64,000 nucleotides of DNA. Origin: Serpens sp035497915. GTDB taxonomy: Bacteria > Pseudomonadota > Gammaproteobacteria > Pseudomonadales > Pseudomonadaceae. Shown here piece after piece: positions 1 to 8,792 of the stretch; the stretch's first letter is position 1, and each line of letters begins with the position of its first letter. Position numbers and translations under genes: made by a program. Under the pieces are notes generated by a model, which searched no databases, was not told the origin of the DNA, and worked only from the letters and a program-made list of their open reading frames with translations. The stretch is taken from NCBI RefSeq assembly GCF_035497915.1, contig NZ_DATJCS010000041.1:1-64000 (forward strand). Reading direction: 5' to 3'.

Positions 1-8
1 GCCGGCCT

Positions 9-1106
9 TCAGGAAAGGCTGGACAGGTAGTCGTCGTAACCAAATTCACGGACCAGTTCGATGCTGCCATCGAGCTGCCGCACGGCGATGGACGGCATTT
101 TCAGGCCGTTGAACCAGTTTTTCTTGACCATGGTGTAACCCGCCGCGTCGATGAACGACAGGCGATCGCCGATGGCCAGCGGACGATCGAAGCGGTACTC
201 GCCGAAGATGTCTCCGGCCAGACAGGATTTGCCGCACACCATATAGGTGTGCTCACCCTCGCTGGGCGCCATCTTGGCGTTCAGGCGGTAGATCAGCAGA
301 TCAAGCATGTGCGCCTCGATGGAGCTGTCCACCACCGCCAGAGGCTTGCCGTTGTAGAGGGTGTCGAGCACGGTCACTTCCAGCGACGCGCTCAGGGTGA
401 TCGCGGCTTCGCCCGGCTCAAGGTAAACCTGCACGCCGTGGCGCTCGGCGAAGGCCTTCAGGCGCGCGCAGAAGGCGTCCAGCGGATAGCCTTCGCCGGT
501 GAAGTGGATACCGCCACCCAGGCTCACCCATTGCACCTGCTTCAGCAGGTGGCCGAAGCGTTCCTCGATGTGGGTGAGCATCTGGTCGAACAGCTCGAAG
601 CTGCCGTTCTCGCAATTGTTGTGGAACATGAAGCCGGAAATCTGGCCGATCACCGCCTCGATCTTCGCCGGGTCATGCTCGCCCAGGCGGCTGTGCGGAC
701 GGGCCGGGTCGGCGAGCAGGTAGTCCGAGCTGCTGACGCCCGGGTTCACCCGCAGGCCGCGCACATGGTTGGCCGAAGCCTGTTCGAAGCGCTGCAGCTG
801 GCCGATGGAGTTGAAGATGATCTTGTCCGAGGCGGCCAGCACCTCCTCGATCTCGTCGTCGGCCCAGGCCACGCTGTAGGCATGGGTCTCGCCGGGAAAC
901 TTCTCGCGCCCGAGCTTCACTTCGTACAGGGAGGACGAGGTGGTGCCGTCCATGTACTGATGCATCAGGTCGAACACCGACCAGGTGGCGAAGCACTTCA
1001 GCGCCAGCAGCGCCTTGGCTCCGGAGTGTTCGCGCACGTAGGCGATCTTTTCCAGATTGGGCAGCAGTTTCTGCTTGTCGATCAGGTAATAGGGCGTCTT
1101 GAGCAT
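9..1106 (-). CDS. nspC: Carboxynorspermidine/carboxyspermidine decarboxylase
   Basis: A PLP-dependent fold-III decarboxylase that performs the last step of the aspartate-semialdehyde route to norspermidine or spermidine. The 365-residue product has the family start MLKTPYYLID, the probable PLP lysine in ALLALKCF (Lys37), the glycine-rich SLGGGIHF motif, the EPGEA motif and the catalytic CLAGD motif near residue 295. The frame stays open to a GTG at 1148, but homologues start at the internal ATG used here, although its own ribosome-binding site is weak. The usual partner, a saccharopine-dehydrogenase-like carboxynorspermidine synthase, is not in the window and may lie beyond the left edge. Family assignment is firm; the exact substrate is inferred. 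Confidence 0.93.
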   Translation of the reverse strand: MLKTPYYLIDKQKLLPNLEKIAYVREHSGAKALLALKCFATWSVFDLMHQYMDGTTSSSLYEVKLGREKFPGETHAYSVAWADDEIEEVLAASDKIIFNSIGQLQRFEQASANHVRGLRVNPGVSSSDYLLADPARPHSRLGEHDPAKIEAVIGQISGFMFHNNCENGSFELFDQMLTHIEERFGHLLKQVQWVSLGGGIHFTGEGYPLDAFCARLKAFAERHGVQVYLEPGEAAITLSASLEVTVLDTLYNGKPLAVVDSSIEAHMLDLLIYRLNAKMAPSEGEHTYMVCGKSCLAGDIFGEYRFDRPLAIGDRLSFIDAAGYTMVKKNWFNGLKMPSIAVRQLDGSIELVREFGYDDYLSSLS

Positions 1107-1147
1107 CTGTAAACCCGTGCGAGTCGGCTGGCGGAGGCGCTTCGGCA

Positions 1148-1170
1148 CCCCCCCTTTTCAAAGAGGGGGC
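1148..1170. other. C/G-rich hairpin in the nspC leader
   Basis: A run of C then T pairs with A then G across a short loop (arms about 1148-1158 and 1161-1169, one mismatch). On the minus strand it lies in the nspC leader, and its G-run abuts the alternative GTG at 1148, so it could hide or supply a Shine-Dalgarno sequence. Function unknown. Confidence 0.35.
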
Positions 1171-1303
1171 GCATTGTGCCGATAACCGTCGCGGACTGGA
1201 AGGCCGCAAGCCGACTATCTCGTTTCGGGTTGTCTCAAGTCGAGGTGGCGAACAGGTTACAACGCCGGTAAATGGCGCCGAAAAGCAGGTTCTTGTCGCC
1301 GTT

Positions 1304-1723
1304 TCAGACGCCCGGCAGCTGCCAGGCGCTGACCGCCAGCAGTGCCAGCAGCACGCCAACGCTCAGCACGAACACCTGCAGGCGCCGCGGCACGTAGTTC
1401 GAGCCGATGTGAATGACCGCATGCACCACGCGTAGCGCCACATACAGCCAGGCCAGCAGCAGCGCGGCCAGGCCGACGCCATCGATGACATACAGCGTCA
1501 GGCACAGGGCATAGAACAGCACCGGGGCTTCGAACTGGTTGGCCAGGTTGTTGGACACCTTGACCACCGATTCCGGCCAGGCCCGGTTATCCAAGGCGGC
1601 TTCCTTCATGTTGACGGTGCGGGCCTTGATCGCGGCGGCCTTGCGCCGGGCCAGGATGACGTAGATGGACAGGGTCAGGGCGATCTGAGCCAGAACCGGC
1701 CAGAAAATCAGAGCGGCATTCAT
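1304..1723 (-). CDS. MAPEG-family integral membrane protein
   Basis: A 139-residue inner-membrane protein with four predicted hydrophobic segments and the MAPEG pattern: an N-terminal helix (ALIFWPVLAQIALTL), then a polar loop with VSNNLANQFEAPVLFYALCL, and a third helix with ALRVVHAVIHIGSN. Members include membrane glutathione transferases, but most bacterial ones of this size have no proven activity. The frame is open to 1786; the ATG at 1723 is preferred because TGGAG lies about 9 bases upstream and the hydrophobic domain starts directly after it. It appears to be a single gene, 75 bp downstream of the GNAT gene on the same strand. Confidence 0.88.
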   Translation of the reverse strand: MNAALIFWPVLAQIALTLSIYVILARRKAAAIKARTVNMKEAALDNRAWPESVVKVSNNLANQFEAPVLFYALCLTLYVIDGVGLAALLLAWLYVALRVVHAVIHIGSNYVPRRLQVFVLSVGVLLALLAVSAWQLPGV

Positions 1724-1798
1724 CCGTTGAACTCCAGGAGAGGGGAAGGCTGCAGGGTAGCGATCGCGCCGGCCCATGGCCGGCACTGGCGCGCAAAC

Positions 1799-2236
1799 TC
1801 AGGCGGACTGCGGATCGGACCAGCTCATGGTCCATTCTTCGTGGCCGGTGTGTTCATCCGCCTGGCTGCCCAGCCGGCGGAAACCGTGCTTTTCATAGAA
1901 GGCGATGCTGCGCACGTTGGCCGCATAGACGCACAAGGTCAGCTCGGGCCGCAGCTGCTGGGCATGCTCGAGCAGCCGCGTGCCGATGCCTTCACCCTGG
2001 CGGTCCGGGGCAACGAACAGCGCGGACAGGGTGGTGCCGACCAGGGACAGGAAGCCCAGTACCTCGCCGTCCTCTTCATACACATAGGACTCGGCGGCGG
2101 GCAGGTAGACCTGCTGCATGTCGCCGACCCGCGCCACCCAGTAGTCCGGGGCGATGAAATCGTGGGCCTTGATGGATGCGTTCAGCCAGACGCCCAGCAC
2201 GGCGTCCATGTCGGTGGGGGTAAAGGGTCGGATCAT
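1799..2236 (-). CDS. GNAT acetyltransferase, YiaC-like
   Basis: A 145-residue GNAT-fold N-acetyltransferase. The acetyl-CoA loop is ALFVAPDRQGEGIGTRLL (R/Q-x-x-G-x-G/A pattern), and the C-terminal half carries NVRSIAFYEKHGFR, typical of the family. The central stretch with FIAPDYW, YEEDGEVLGFLS and the ending EEWTMSW resemble E. coli YiaC, a protein-lysine acetyltransferase; that match is from memory, and the acceptor is unknown. The start at MIRPF is preferred over an in-frame codon at 2278. It diverges from the exported amidohydrolase, with 150 bp between the two starts. Confidence 0.87.
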   Translation of the reverse strand: MIRPFTPTDMDAVLGVWLNASIKAHDFIAPDYWVARVGDMQQVYLPAAESYVYEEDGEVLGFLSLVGTTLSALFVAPDRQGEGIGTRLLEHAQQLRPELTLCVYAANVRSIAFYEKHGFRRLGSQADEHTGHEEWTMSWSDPQSA

Positions 2237-2386
2237 GTGTTGTTGTTCTATGCGGATCGGATGGCCGGATGCTCGCACAGAAGCCCGGGCCAGGCCAACC
2301 GGCGAAGGGCAGGCGCGTCCGGCGAGCGGTGTGGAGGCGGCTGGCTATGCTGATCCGGGACGAATAAGGCGAGCGGGGGTGCGGTG

Positions 2387-3733
2387 ATGAAACGACTCAG
2401 TCTGTTGCGTGCCGCCGCCCTCGCTTGCACGTGCGCCTGGCTGGGGACGGCGGCCGCCGCCGAGCCGTCGCCGGTGCTGCTGAAGAACGTCCACCTGTTC
2501 GACGGCAAGTCGACCCGGCGCGCCGCGACTCCGGCCAATGTGCTGATCGTCGAAGGGCGGATCCGGAGCATCTCCGCATCCCCCATCCCGCTTGAAGCGG
2601 ACATGCAGCCGCAGATCATCGACGGCGGTGGGCGCACCCTGATGCCGGGGCTGATTGACGCGCACTGGCACTCACTGCTGGCCAGCCCCAGTACCGTGCA
2701 GGCCCTGACCGCCGATATCGCCTATCTGCACCTGCTGGCCGGCACCGTGGCCGAGGCGACCCTGATGCGCGGCTTCACCTCGGTGCGCGACATGGGGGGG
2801 CCGTCCTTCGGTCTGCAGCGAGCCATCGAGGAAGGCCTGGTGCCGGGGCCGCGCATCCTGCCGTCGGGCGCGATGATTTCGCAGACCGGTGGCCACGGCG
2901 ATTTCCGCCTGCCCCACGAAGTGCCGCGTCCCGAAGGCGCGCCACTGACCTACAGCGATCAGGTGCGCGTCACCGCCATCGCCGATGGCGCGGATGAGGT
3001 GCTGCGTCGTGCTCGCGAGCAGCTGATGCTCGGCGCCACCCAGATCAAGCTGATGGCCGGCGGCGGAGTGACCTCGCTGTACGACCCGATCGACGTCACC
3101 CAGTTCGGCCCCGAGGAACTGCGCGCCGCCGTGCTGGCGGCGGAGAACTGGGGCACCTACGTGGCCGTGCATGCCTACACCTCGAAGGCCGTGCGCATGG
3201 CCCTGGAGGCCGGCGTGCGCAGCATCGAGCACGGCCAGCTGGTGGACGAGGAAACCGTGCGGATGATGGTCGAAAAGGGCGCCTGGTGGAGCCTGCAGCC
3301 GTTCCTTGACAATGAGCTGGCCAACCCCAAGACCGGCGCGGCGCGCGCCAAGCAGCTGATGGTCAGCACGGGCACCGATCGCGCCTTCGAGCTGGCCAAG
3401 AAGCACAAGGCCAAGGTCGCCTTCGGCACCGATATCCTCGGCCGCGGCACCGTCGGCAATCACCAGAACGCGCTGCTGGTCTCGATGCAGCGCTGGTACA
3501 GCCCCGGCGAGGTCCTGCAGATTGCCACCCGCAACAATGGCCAGCTGCTGGCGCTGGCCGGGCCACGCTACCCGCTGGAGGGGCCGGTCGGGGTGATCGA
3601 GGAGGGGGCGATGGCCGATCTGCTGCTGGTCGACGGCGATCCCACCCAGGACCTGTCGCTGATCGGCGACCCGGAGAAGAACTTCCTGCTGATCATGAAG
3701 GACGGGGTGGTCTTCAAGAACCTGCTGCCATAG
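2387..3733 (+). CDS. Exported metal-dependent amidohydrolase
   Basis: A 448-residue member of the amidohydrolase superfamily, in the imidazolonepropionase-like or Xaa-Pro dipeptidase-like group. A signal peptide is visible (MKRLSLLRAAALACTCAWLG followed by TAAAAEP), so it probably works in the periplasm. Metal ligands fit the family: DAHWHS near residue 88 (His-x-His), a probable carboxylated lysine in TQIKLMAGGG, two histidines (AVHAYT and IEHGQ) and an aspartate in AFGTDILG. The protein ends with the usual small beta domain (GAMADLLLVDGDP). A GTG lies one codon upstream of the ATG chosen. Substrate unknown; cyclic dipeptides or other amides are possible. Confidence 0.9.
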   Translation: MKRLSLLRAAALACTCAWLGTAAAAEPSPVLLKNVHLFDGKSTRRAATPANVLIVEGRIRSISASPIPLEADMQPQIIDGGGRTLMPGLIDAHWHSLLASPSTVQALTADIAYLHLLAGTVAEATLMRGFTSVRDMGGPSFGLQRAIEEGLVPGPRILPSGAMISQTGGHGDFRLPHEVPRPEGAPLTYSDQVRVTAIADGADEVLRRAREQLMLGATQIKLMAGGGVTSLYDPIDVTQFGPEELRAAVLAAENWGTYVAVHAYTSKAVRMALEAGVRSIEHGQLVDEETVRMMVEKGAWWSLQPFLDNELANPKTGAARAKQLMVSTGTDRAFELAKKHKAKVAFGTDILGRGTVGNHQNALLVSMQRWYSPGEVLQIATRNNGQLLALAGPRYPLEGPVGVIEEGAMADLLLVDGDPTQDLSLIGDPEKNFLLIMKDGVVFKNLLP

Positions 3734-3761
3734 CGGGGCCGCCATCCGCCGCCAAGGCAGC

Positions 3762-4199
3762 TCAGAGCCAACGGCGGGTGCGTTGCCGGTAGCGCTGGAA
3801 CTGCTCGGCGAAGCGGCTTTCCACCATGCGTTCCTCGCGGGGAATCACCACCTGGTTCATGTAAAGGAAGAAGGCCAGCGGGCTGAGCAGCGCGAGCCAG
3901 GAGTCCCGCCACAGGGCGAAGCCGGTCAGCACCAGCAGCATGCCGAGGTACATGGGGTTGCGTGACAGTCGATAGAGGCCGTCGGTGACCAGGGTGTCCG
4001 GGCTGCGCGTCGGGTCCACGGTGGTGCCGCGTGCGCGGAACAGCCCGGCGGCGAGGGTCAGCAGCAGCCCGCCGGCCAGCAGCAAGGCGATGCCGAGCCA
4101 TGACAGCCCGGGCAGGCCCAGGGGCACGGATGACAGGCGGTCGAACAGCCAGGCCAGGCCGAGCAGAGCCAGCATGACCAGCAGGGGATAGCGCGCCAT
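3762..4199 (-). CDS. Isoprenylcysteine methyltransferase-like membrane protein
   Basis: A 145-residue integral membrane methyltransferase-like protein of the ICMT/PEMT group. It has two N-terminal hydrophobic segments, the signature region LVTDGLYRLSRNPMYLG near residues 90-106, a further hydrophobic pair, and the C-terminal EERMVESRFAEQFQRYRQR motif thought to bind S-adenosylmethionine. Bacterial members of this size methylate small or lipid substrates that are mostly unknown. The start has a strong AGGAGGC five bases before ATG. It is convergent with the amidohydrolase and lies downstream of the MerR gene on the same strand, 58 bp away. Confidence 0.86.
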   Translation of the reverse strand: MARYPLLVMLALLGLAWLFDRLSSVPLGLPGLSWLGIALLLAGGLLLTLAAGLFRARGTTVDPTRSPDTLVTDGLYRLSRNPMYLGMLLVLTGFALWRDSWLALLSPLAFFLYMNQVVIPREERMVESRFAEQFQRYRQRTRRWL

Positions 4200-4257
4200 G
4201 AAGCCTCCTGGAGTGCGGTGCCGGAGCAGTCTACGCGGAGCACCCCGGCGCTGCCTA

Positions 4258-4638
4258 TCAGGATGCGGCGCCGCAGTCGACTCCGGACCGCGCCGCGCTG
4301 AGCAGCAGGCGCTCGCGCTCGGTCCGCAGCCGCTCGCGCAGCTGGTTCAGCTCGTCCAGGCGGGCGTCCAGGGCGACCAGCTTGTCGGCGATCAGCGCGG
4401 CGCCACGGGCGCAGTCCAGTTGCCGGTTGCGCCGCGCGGCGAGCAGCTCGCGGACCTCCTCCAGGGCAAAACCCATCGTCTGGGCCTGACGGATGAAGGC
4501 CAGTTCGGCCACTGCCTGCTCGTCGTACTCACGGTAGTTGTTGGCGCGCCGGCGGGCCTGCAGCAGGCCGATGCGCTCGTAATAGCGCAGCGTGTGACGG
4601 CTGGCGCCGCTGCGAATTTCCAGTTCGCCGATACGCAT
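4258..4638 (-). CDS. MerR-family transcriptional regulator
   Basis: A 126-residue MerR-type activator or repressor. The N-terminal winged helix is classic (MRIGELEIRSGASRHTLRYY followed by ERIGLLQARR and YREYDEQAV), then a dimerisation coiled coil (residues 75-115) and a short tail. One cysteine falls near residue 76 in LDCARG and another near the end in GVDCGAAS; the spacing does not match a clear metal-site family, so the effector is unknown. It is divergent from the SDR gene at 4712, and the intervening 73 bp hold a MerR-type promoter, so the SDR gene is the likely target. Confidence 0.92.
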   Translation of the reverse strand: MRIGELEIRSGASRHTLRYYERIGLLQARRRANNYREYDEQAVAELAFIRQAQTMGFALEEVRELLAARRNRQLDCARGAALIADKLVALDARLDELNQLRERLRTERERLLLSAARSGVDCGAAS

Positions 4639-4649
4639 TTCGTGCCCCC

Positions 4650-4681
4650 TTGACCTTCGACTGGGCTCGACAGTTTAGCCT
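4650..4681 (+). promoter_or_regulatory. MerR-type promoter with overlong spacer
   Basis: TTGACC (4650-4655) and TAGCCT (4676-4681) are separated by 20 bp, and a partial dyad (TTCGA...TCGACAG) fills the spacer. MerR regulators act on promoters with 19-20 bp spacers by twisting the DNA. It points toward the SDR gene at 4712 and lies just upstream of the divergent merR gene. Confidence 0.65.
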
Positions 4682-4711
4682 GCGCCGCCTCTCCACGAAG
4701 GAAGCGACACG

Positions 4712-5773
4712 ATGAATCCGACATGCCTAGTAACTGGAGCGAGTGGCTTCATAGGCCGCCACCTGCTGGCCACTCTCACTGCCCACGGACACCCGGTGCT
4801 GGCCCTGCTGCGCCGCCCCGAGACGCTGCCGGCGTTGCGCGAGCAGGTCGATGCCCTGGGCGGGCATGGCGAACTGCTGCATGCGCTGGCCGGTGATCTC
4901 GCCAGCTCCGGCCTGGGCCTGAGCGACTCGGATCGGCGACGCACTGGACAGGCGGCGGTGGTGTTTCACCTGGGTGCCCAGTTCGCCTGGCGCTTGCCGG
5001 TGGACCGGGCGCGCGCCGTGAACGTGCACGGCGCCCGGCAGATCGCCGAGCTGGCCGCCGCCTCCGGTAGTCGATTGCTGATGGTGGGCGGCTTCATGCT
5101 GCACAACTCCACGCACCTGCGGCGTCTGGGTATCGATACGGAGCACCCTGCGCGCACCGACTGGGCCGGCGTCTACCGGCGCAGCGGTGGCTACGAGGGC
5201 AGCAAGCTGGAGGCGCACTTCCTGGTCAACCGGCGGATGCGCGAGCTGGCGGGCGCGTTGACCTGCGTGCACCCGGCGACGCTCTGCGGGCACAGCCGGA
5301 CCGGCCACATGCTGCCGGCGCAACCGCTGGCCGGGCTGATCGACAACCTGGCCCGAGGGCGTCTGCGGGCGATCCCCGGCACGCCGGCGCACTGGTTGCC
5401 GCTGGTGTGCGTGGATTTCCTGGCCGAGCTGCTGCGCCTGGCGGCGTTCGATCCGGCGCTGGTCGGTGGCGAGCTGCTGGTCCTGGACGATGCCACGCCG
5501 AACCTGGCCGGTCTGCTCGAGCGGCTGGCGCGGGCGCTGGCCGTCGCGCCGCCGCGTCGGTACCTGCCGCTCGGCGTGCTGCACGCCATCCTGCAGGTGC
5601 CGGGCGCGACGCAGCTGTTGCGCACCGAGCCGGAGTCGCTGCATTTCATCCAGACGCAACGCTTCGATACCTCGGTGACCCGCGCCTTCGCCGCGCGTCA
5701 AGGCGTGCCCTGGCCGGATATCGGCGCGGCGCTGGAAGCGACCGCACGGTTTGTCGGCCCGGCCGGGCGCTAG
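4712..5773 (+). CDS. NAD-dependent epimerase/dehydratase (extended SDR)
   Basis: A 353-residue extended short-chain dehydrogenase/reductase. The Rossmann motif TGASGFIGRH is at residues 8-17, the active-site YEGSK near residue 167 supplies the Tyr-x-x-x-Lys pair, and HPATLCG follows as in the epimerase family. The C-terminal half has the long substrate domain seen in thioester-reductase-like proteins. The substrate cannot be told from sequence. The gene is transcribed away from the MerR regulator and carries the MerR-type promoter, which suggests induction by an electrophile, aldehyde or similar signal; this is inference. Confidence 0.85.
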   Translation: MNPTCLVTGASGFIGRHLLATLTAHGHPVLALLRRPETLPALREQVDALGGHGELLHALAGDLASSGLGLSDSDRRRTGQAAVVFHLGAQFAWRLPVDRARAVNVHGARQIAELAAASGSRLLMVGGFMLHNSTHLRRLGIDTEHPARTDWAGVYRRSGGYEGSKLEAHFLVNRRMRELAGALTCVHPATLCGHSRTGHMLPAQPLAGLIDNLARGRLRAIPGTPAHWLPLVCVDFLAELLRLAAFDPALVGGELLVLDDATPNLAGLLERLARALAVAPPRRYLPLGVLHAILQVPGATQLLRTEPESLHFIQTQRFDTSVTRAFAARQGVPWPDIGAALEATARFVGPAGR

Positions 5774-8701
5774 TCAGGCGATGCCCGCGCGCGCCAGCAC
5801 GGCCCGTTCATCCACCACGTCGACCTGCTCTGGCGCCAGGAAGCGCTCGCCGTACCGGCGCGGCAGATCGCTGCGCACGAACAGGCGGAACAGGTCCGGG
5901 TCGATGTGGCCGTTGCGGCACATGTTGGCCATGAGCATGAGGGACTCGCCGAGGGTCTTGCCGCGCTTGTAGGGCCGGTCGACGGCGGTGAGGGCTTCGA
6001 AGATGTCGGCGATGGCCATCATGCGCGCCGGCAGGCTCAGCTGTTCGGCAGTCAGGCGGCGCGGATAGCCGTTGCCGTCCATGCGTTCGTGGTGGCTGCC
6101 GGCAATGTCGGGCACGTCCTTCAGGTGCGGCGGGAAGGGCAGGTGGCTGAGCATGATCAGGGTCTGCATGATGTGGTGCTTGATCAGGTAACGCTCCTCC
6201 TCGGTGAGGGTGCCGTGGCGGACCGACAGGCTGTGCAGCTCGCCCAGGTCGAACTTGTAGTCGGGCACGCGGATCTGGAAACCCCAGGGGTTGTCCGGAG
6301 CGATGCGTTCCGGCTCGGGGCGCTCGATCAGGTGATCCGGCCGGTCGGCCAGCAGCGGCTCCTCCACCGGCAGGGGCGCGGCCGGTTCCCGCGCCTTGCG
6401 CTGGGCTTCTTCCCAGGACAGGCCGAGGCGATCGTCCAGCGTGCGTTGCCAGCGCCGCCGGGCGATGCGCTGCAGGCGGCGCAGATCCTCGTCGGCCATG
6501 CTCTCGCCGCCCTGGTTGCAGCGGGCGACGAAGGCGAAGTCGTCGTCCAGCTCGGCCAGCTGGCGGTCGCGGCGCTCCGCCAGCGGCGTCGCGTCGCCTC
6601 CTTCGGCCAGGGCGCGCCAGTAATCGACCCAGGCGTCGCGCTTGAGCACCTCGAAGCGGGTGCGGATCTCGTGGATGCGGTTGTAGAGGGTTTCCAGCTT
6701 GGTGGACTTGTCCACCACGTATTCCGGGGTGGTGACCTTGCCGCAGTCATGCAGCCAGGCGGCGATATGCAGGGCTTCCCAGTCCTCGTCGGAAGGCCGG
6801 TAGTTCGCGAAGGGCGGCTCGTGGCTGGCGGCCGCCGCGCGCGCCAGCATCAGGGTCAGTTCCGGTACCCGCTGGCAATGCCCGCCGGTGTAGGGGCTCT
6901 TGGCGTCGATGGCGCCGGCGATCACCTGGATGAACGCTTCCAGCAGGCGCTTCTGGCGATCCAGCAGGCGCTGGCTCTCGATGCTCAGCGCGGCGGCGCC
7001 GGAGACGGCTTCCACGAAGGCGATGCGCGCCGGCTGCAGCAGACTGGGATCGCTCTGCGAGCCGGTGATGCGGTTGAGCAACAACAGCACGCCCAGGGTA
7101 TCGCCCTGGCGGTTGTGCAGGCCGACGCATAACAACTGCAGCTGACGACAGTCGAGTCGCTCCATCAGCTCGCGCAGGTCGCCGGCCTGCTCGTAGCCCA
7201 GGGCGATCAGCAGGCTCTCGCCGCCTTCCGCCGGTTGACGCAGCCAGACCGGCGCGCTGGCGCTGTTCCGGTAGGCCAGCAGCCCGCCGCGCACCGGCGC
7301 GTCATGGGAATCGCGCAGCAGCCAGCCCTGGGGCTCCAGGCGGCCGCTGTCGGTGTCACGCAGGTACAGCAGGCCGGCGTCGGCGCCGCCAATGCCCAGG
7401 GTTTCGCGCAGCACCCGTTCGAGCAGGGCCTCGTAGCGGGTTTCGGCGGCCAGCGAGGCGTTGATTTCCAGGAAGCTGGCCAGGTTGGTGCGCATGTGGC
7501 GCATCACCCCGGCCAACTGGTCGATCTCCAGCACCGGCGAGCGGTTGTCCACCGTCTGGCTGAAATCGAAACGGCCGATGGCTTCGGCGTTGCGCGCCAG
7601 GCTGCGCAGCGGCAGTACCAGCAGTCGCGAGGCCAGCCAGGCCAGCAGCATGCCGAGGACGGTGACGCCAATGGTGATCAGCGCGCTCTGCCAGCGCACG
7701 CGATAGGCGTCGTCGAGCAACTGGTCCTCCGGCACCAGAATGGCCAGGTTGAGACCCTGCGGCCCGCCTTCGGCGATGCGGCTGCGCGACACCAGCCAGT
7801 CGCGCCCGGCCAGGCGCAGGCGGCCCTGCAGCAGGGTGGGCATGTCGAACAGCGCGGCCAGCCCGGGGCTGAGGCGCCGGGCGGGAATCAGTTGGTCCGG
7901 GGCGTCGTCGATCACCAGCGAACTGCTGGGGAAGGCCACGGCGCGCCCCTGGCTGTCGTAGAGCACCAGCTGGGTATCCGGCGTGACGTTGTGGCGGGCC
8001 AGGGTGGCGGACAGGTCGGCCAGGGTAAGGTCGGCGGCCAGCACGGCCTCGCCGTGCACGGCCAGGGCCAGGGTGGTGCCGACCTGGCGGCTGGAATAGA
8101 ACACATACGGCTCGGTGGTGGTGATCCGGGCGCTTTCCCGGGCGGCGACATACCAGTTGCGGCCGCGTGGGTCGTAGGCCTCCGTGGGTTGCGTCACGCG
8201 GCTGATGACATTCAGCGTGTCGTCGTAGAAACGGTATTGGGAGACGATGCGCCGGCCGCTGCGCTCGATCGACCAGACCTGGAAGCGCGCGCCCTGCGGG
8301 GCGTCGAGCAGCGTTCTGAGGCGTGTATCGCGCAGCGGTCGGACCATGAAGAAGTCGCCATCCGGATAGCCGACGTAGAGAGAGTCCAGTTGCGGGTTGT
8401 CGCGCAGCGCCTGGCTGAAGGGCCGCAGCAGCGGCAGGCGCTGGTCCAGATCGCGGCCCAGGGTCGAGGGTGCCTGGGACAGCAGCTGCAGCAAGCGGCG
8501 GATCGGCGTGAAGGTGTTCTGCAGGTCTTGCTCCACGGCTTCCTGGATCTGCGCCGACAGCTGGGCGCTGCTGTCATAGATGATCTGGCTGGCCTGGCGG
8601 TAATGAAACACGCCCAGCACGAAGCCGCTGAGCAGCAGCAGGCTGCCGAACAGCAGGGTGATCAGGACATGCAGAGGCAAGCGGTGAACGGCCTTGGGCA
8701 T
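5774..8701 (-). CDS. Membrane-bound HD-GYP signalling phosphodiesterase
   Basis: A 975-residue sensor. Order: N-terminal transmembrane helix (near residues 10-35), a large periplasmic dCache-like domain (to about 330; note DPRGRNWYVAARES and TEPYVF), a second helix, HAMP, a GAF-like domain (about 420-590), then an HD-GYP domain. Catalytic motifs are intact: WLHDCGK (His about 651) and HHERMDGNGYP (His about 870), so it should hydrolyse cyclic di-GMP. About 150 residues of charged insert separate the two halves of the HD-GYP domain, seen also in the subfamily starting KSPYTGGHCQRVPEL. The start at 8701 has TGGAG upstream; an in-frame ATG at 8725 is the alternative. It follows the SDR gene convergently. 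Confidence 0.92.
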   Translation of the reverse strand: MPKAVHRLPLHVLITLLFGSLLLLSGFVLGVFHYRQASQIIYDSSAQLSAQIQEAVEQDLQNTFTPIRRLLQLLSQAPSTLGRDLDQRLPLLRPFSQALRDNPQLDSLYVGYPDGDFFMVRPLRDTRLRTLLDAPQGARFQVWSIERSGRRIVSQYRFYDDTLNVISRVTQPTEAYDPRGRNWYVAARESARITTTEPYVFYSSRQVGTTLALAVHGEAVLAADLTLADLSATLARHNVTPDTQLVLYDSQGRAVAFPSSSLVIDDAPDQLIPARRLSPGLAALFDMPTLLQGRLRLAGRDWLVSRSRIAEGGPQGLNLAILVPEDQLLDDAYRVRWQSALITIGVTVLGMLLAWLASRLLVLPLRSLARNAEAIGRFDFSQTVDNRSPVLEIDQLAGVMRHMRTNLASFLEINASLAAETRYEALLERVLRETLGIGGADAGLLYLRDTDSGRLEPQGWLLRDSHDAPVRGGLLAYRNSASAPVWLRQPAEGGESLLIALGYEQAGDLRELMERLDCRQLQLLCVGLHNRQGDTLGVLLLLNRITGSQSDPSLLQPARIAFVEAVSGAAALSIESQRLLDRQKRLLEAFIQVIAGAIDAKSPYTGGHCQRVPELTLMLARAAAASHEPPFANYRPSDEDWEALHIAAWLHDCGKVTTPEYVVDKSTKLETLYNRIHEIRTRFEVLKRDAWVDYWRALAEGGDATPLAERRDRQLAELDDDFAFVARCNQGGESMADEDLRRLQRIARRRWQRTLDDRLGLSWEEAQRKAREPAAPLPVEEPLLADRPDHLIERPEPERIAPDNPWGFQIRVPDYKFDLGELHSLSVRHGTLTEEERYLIKHHIMQTLIMLSHLPFPPHLKDVPDIAGSHHERMDGNGYPRRLTAEQLSLPARMMAIADIFEALTAVDRPYKRGKTLGESLMLMANMCRNGHIDPDLFRLFVRSDLPRRYGERFLAPEQVDVVDERAVLARAGIA

Positions 8702-8792
8702 CGAGTGCGCTCCAGAGCAGGCCATGATCCCTGGCCCGCGACGGGTACTGGAAGCGTAGACGGCCGGGTCGGTGCCCCGCGCCGTGGCGCCC

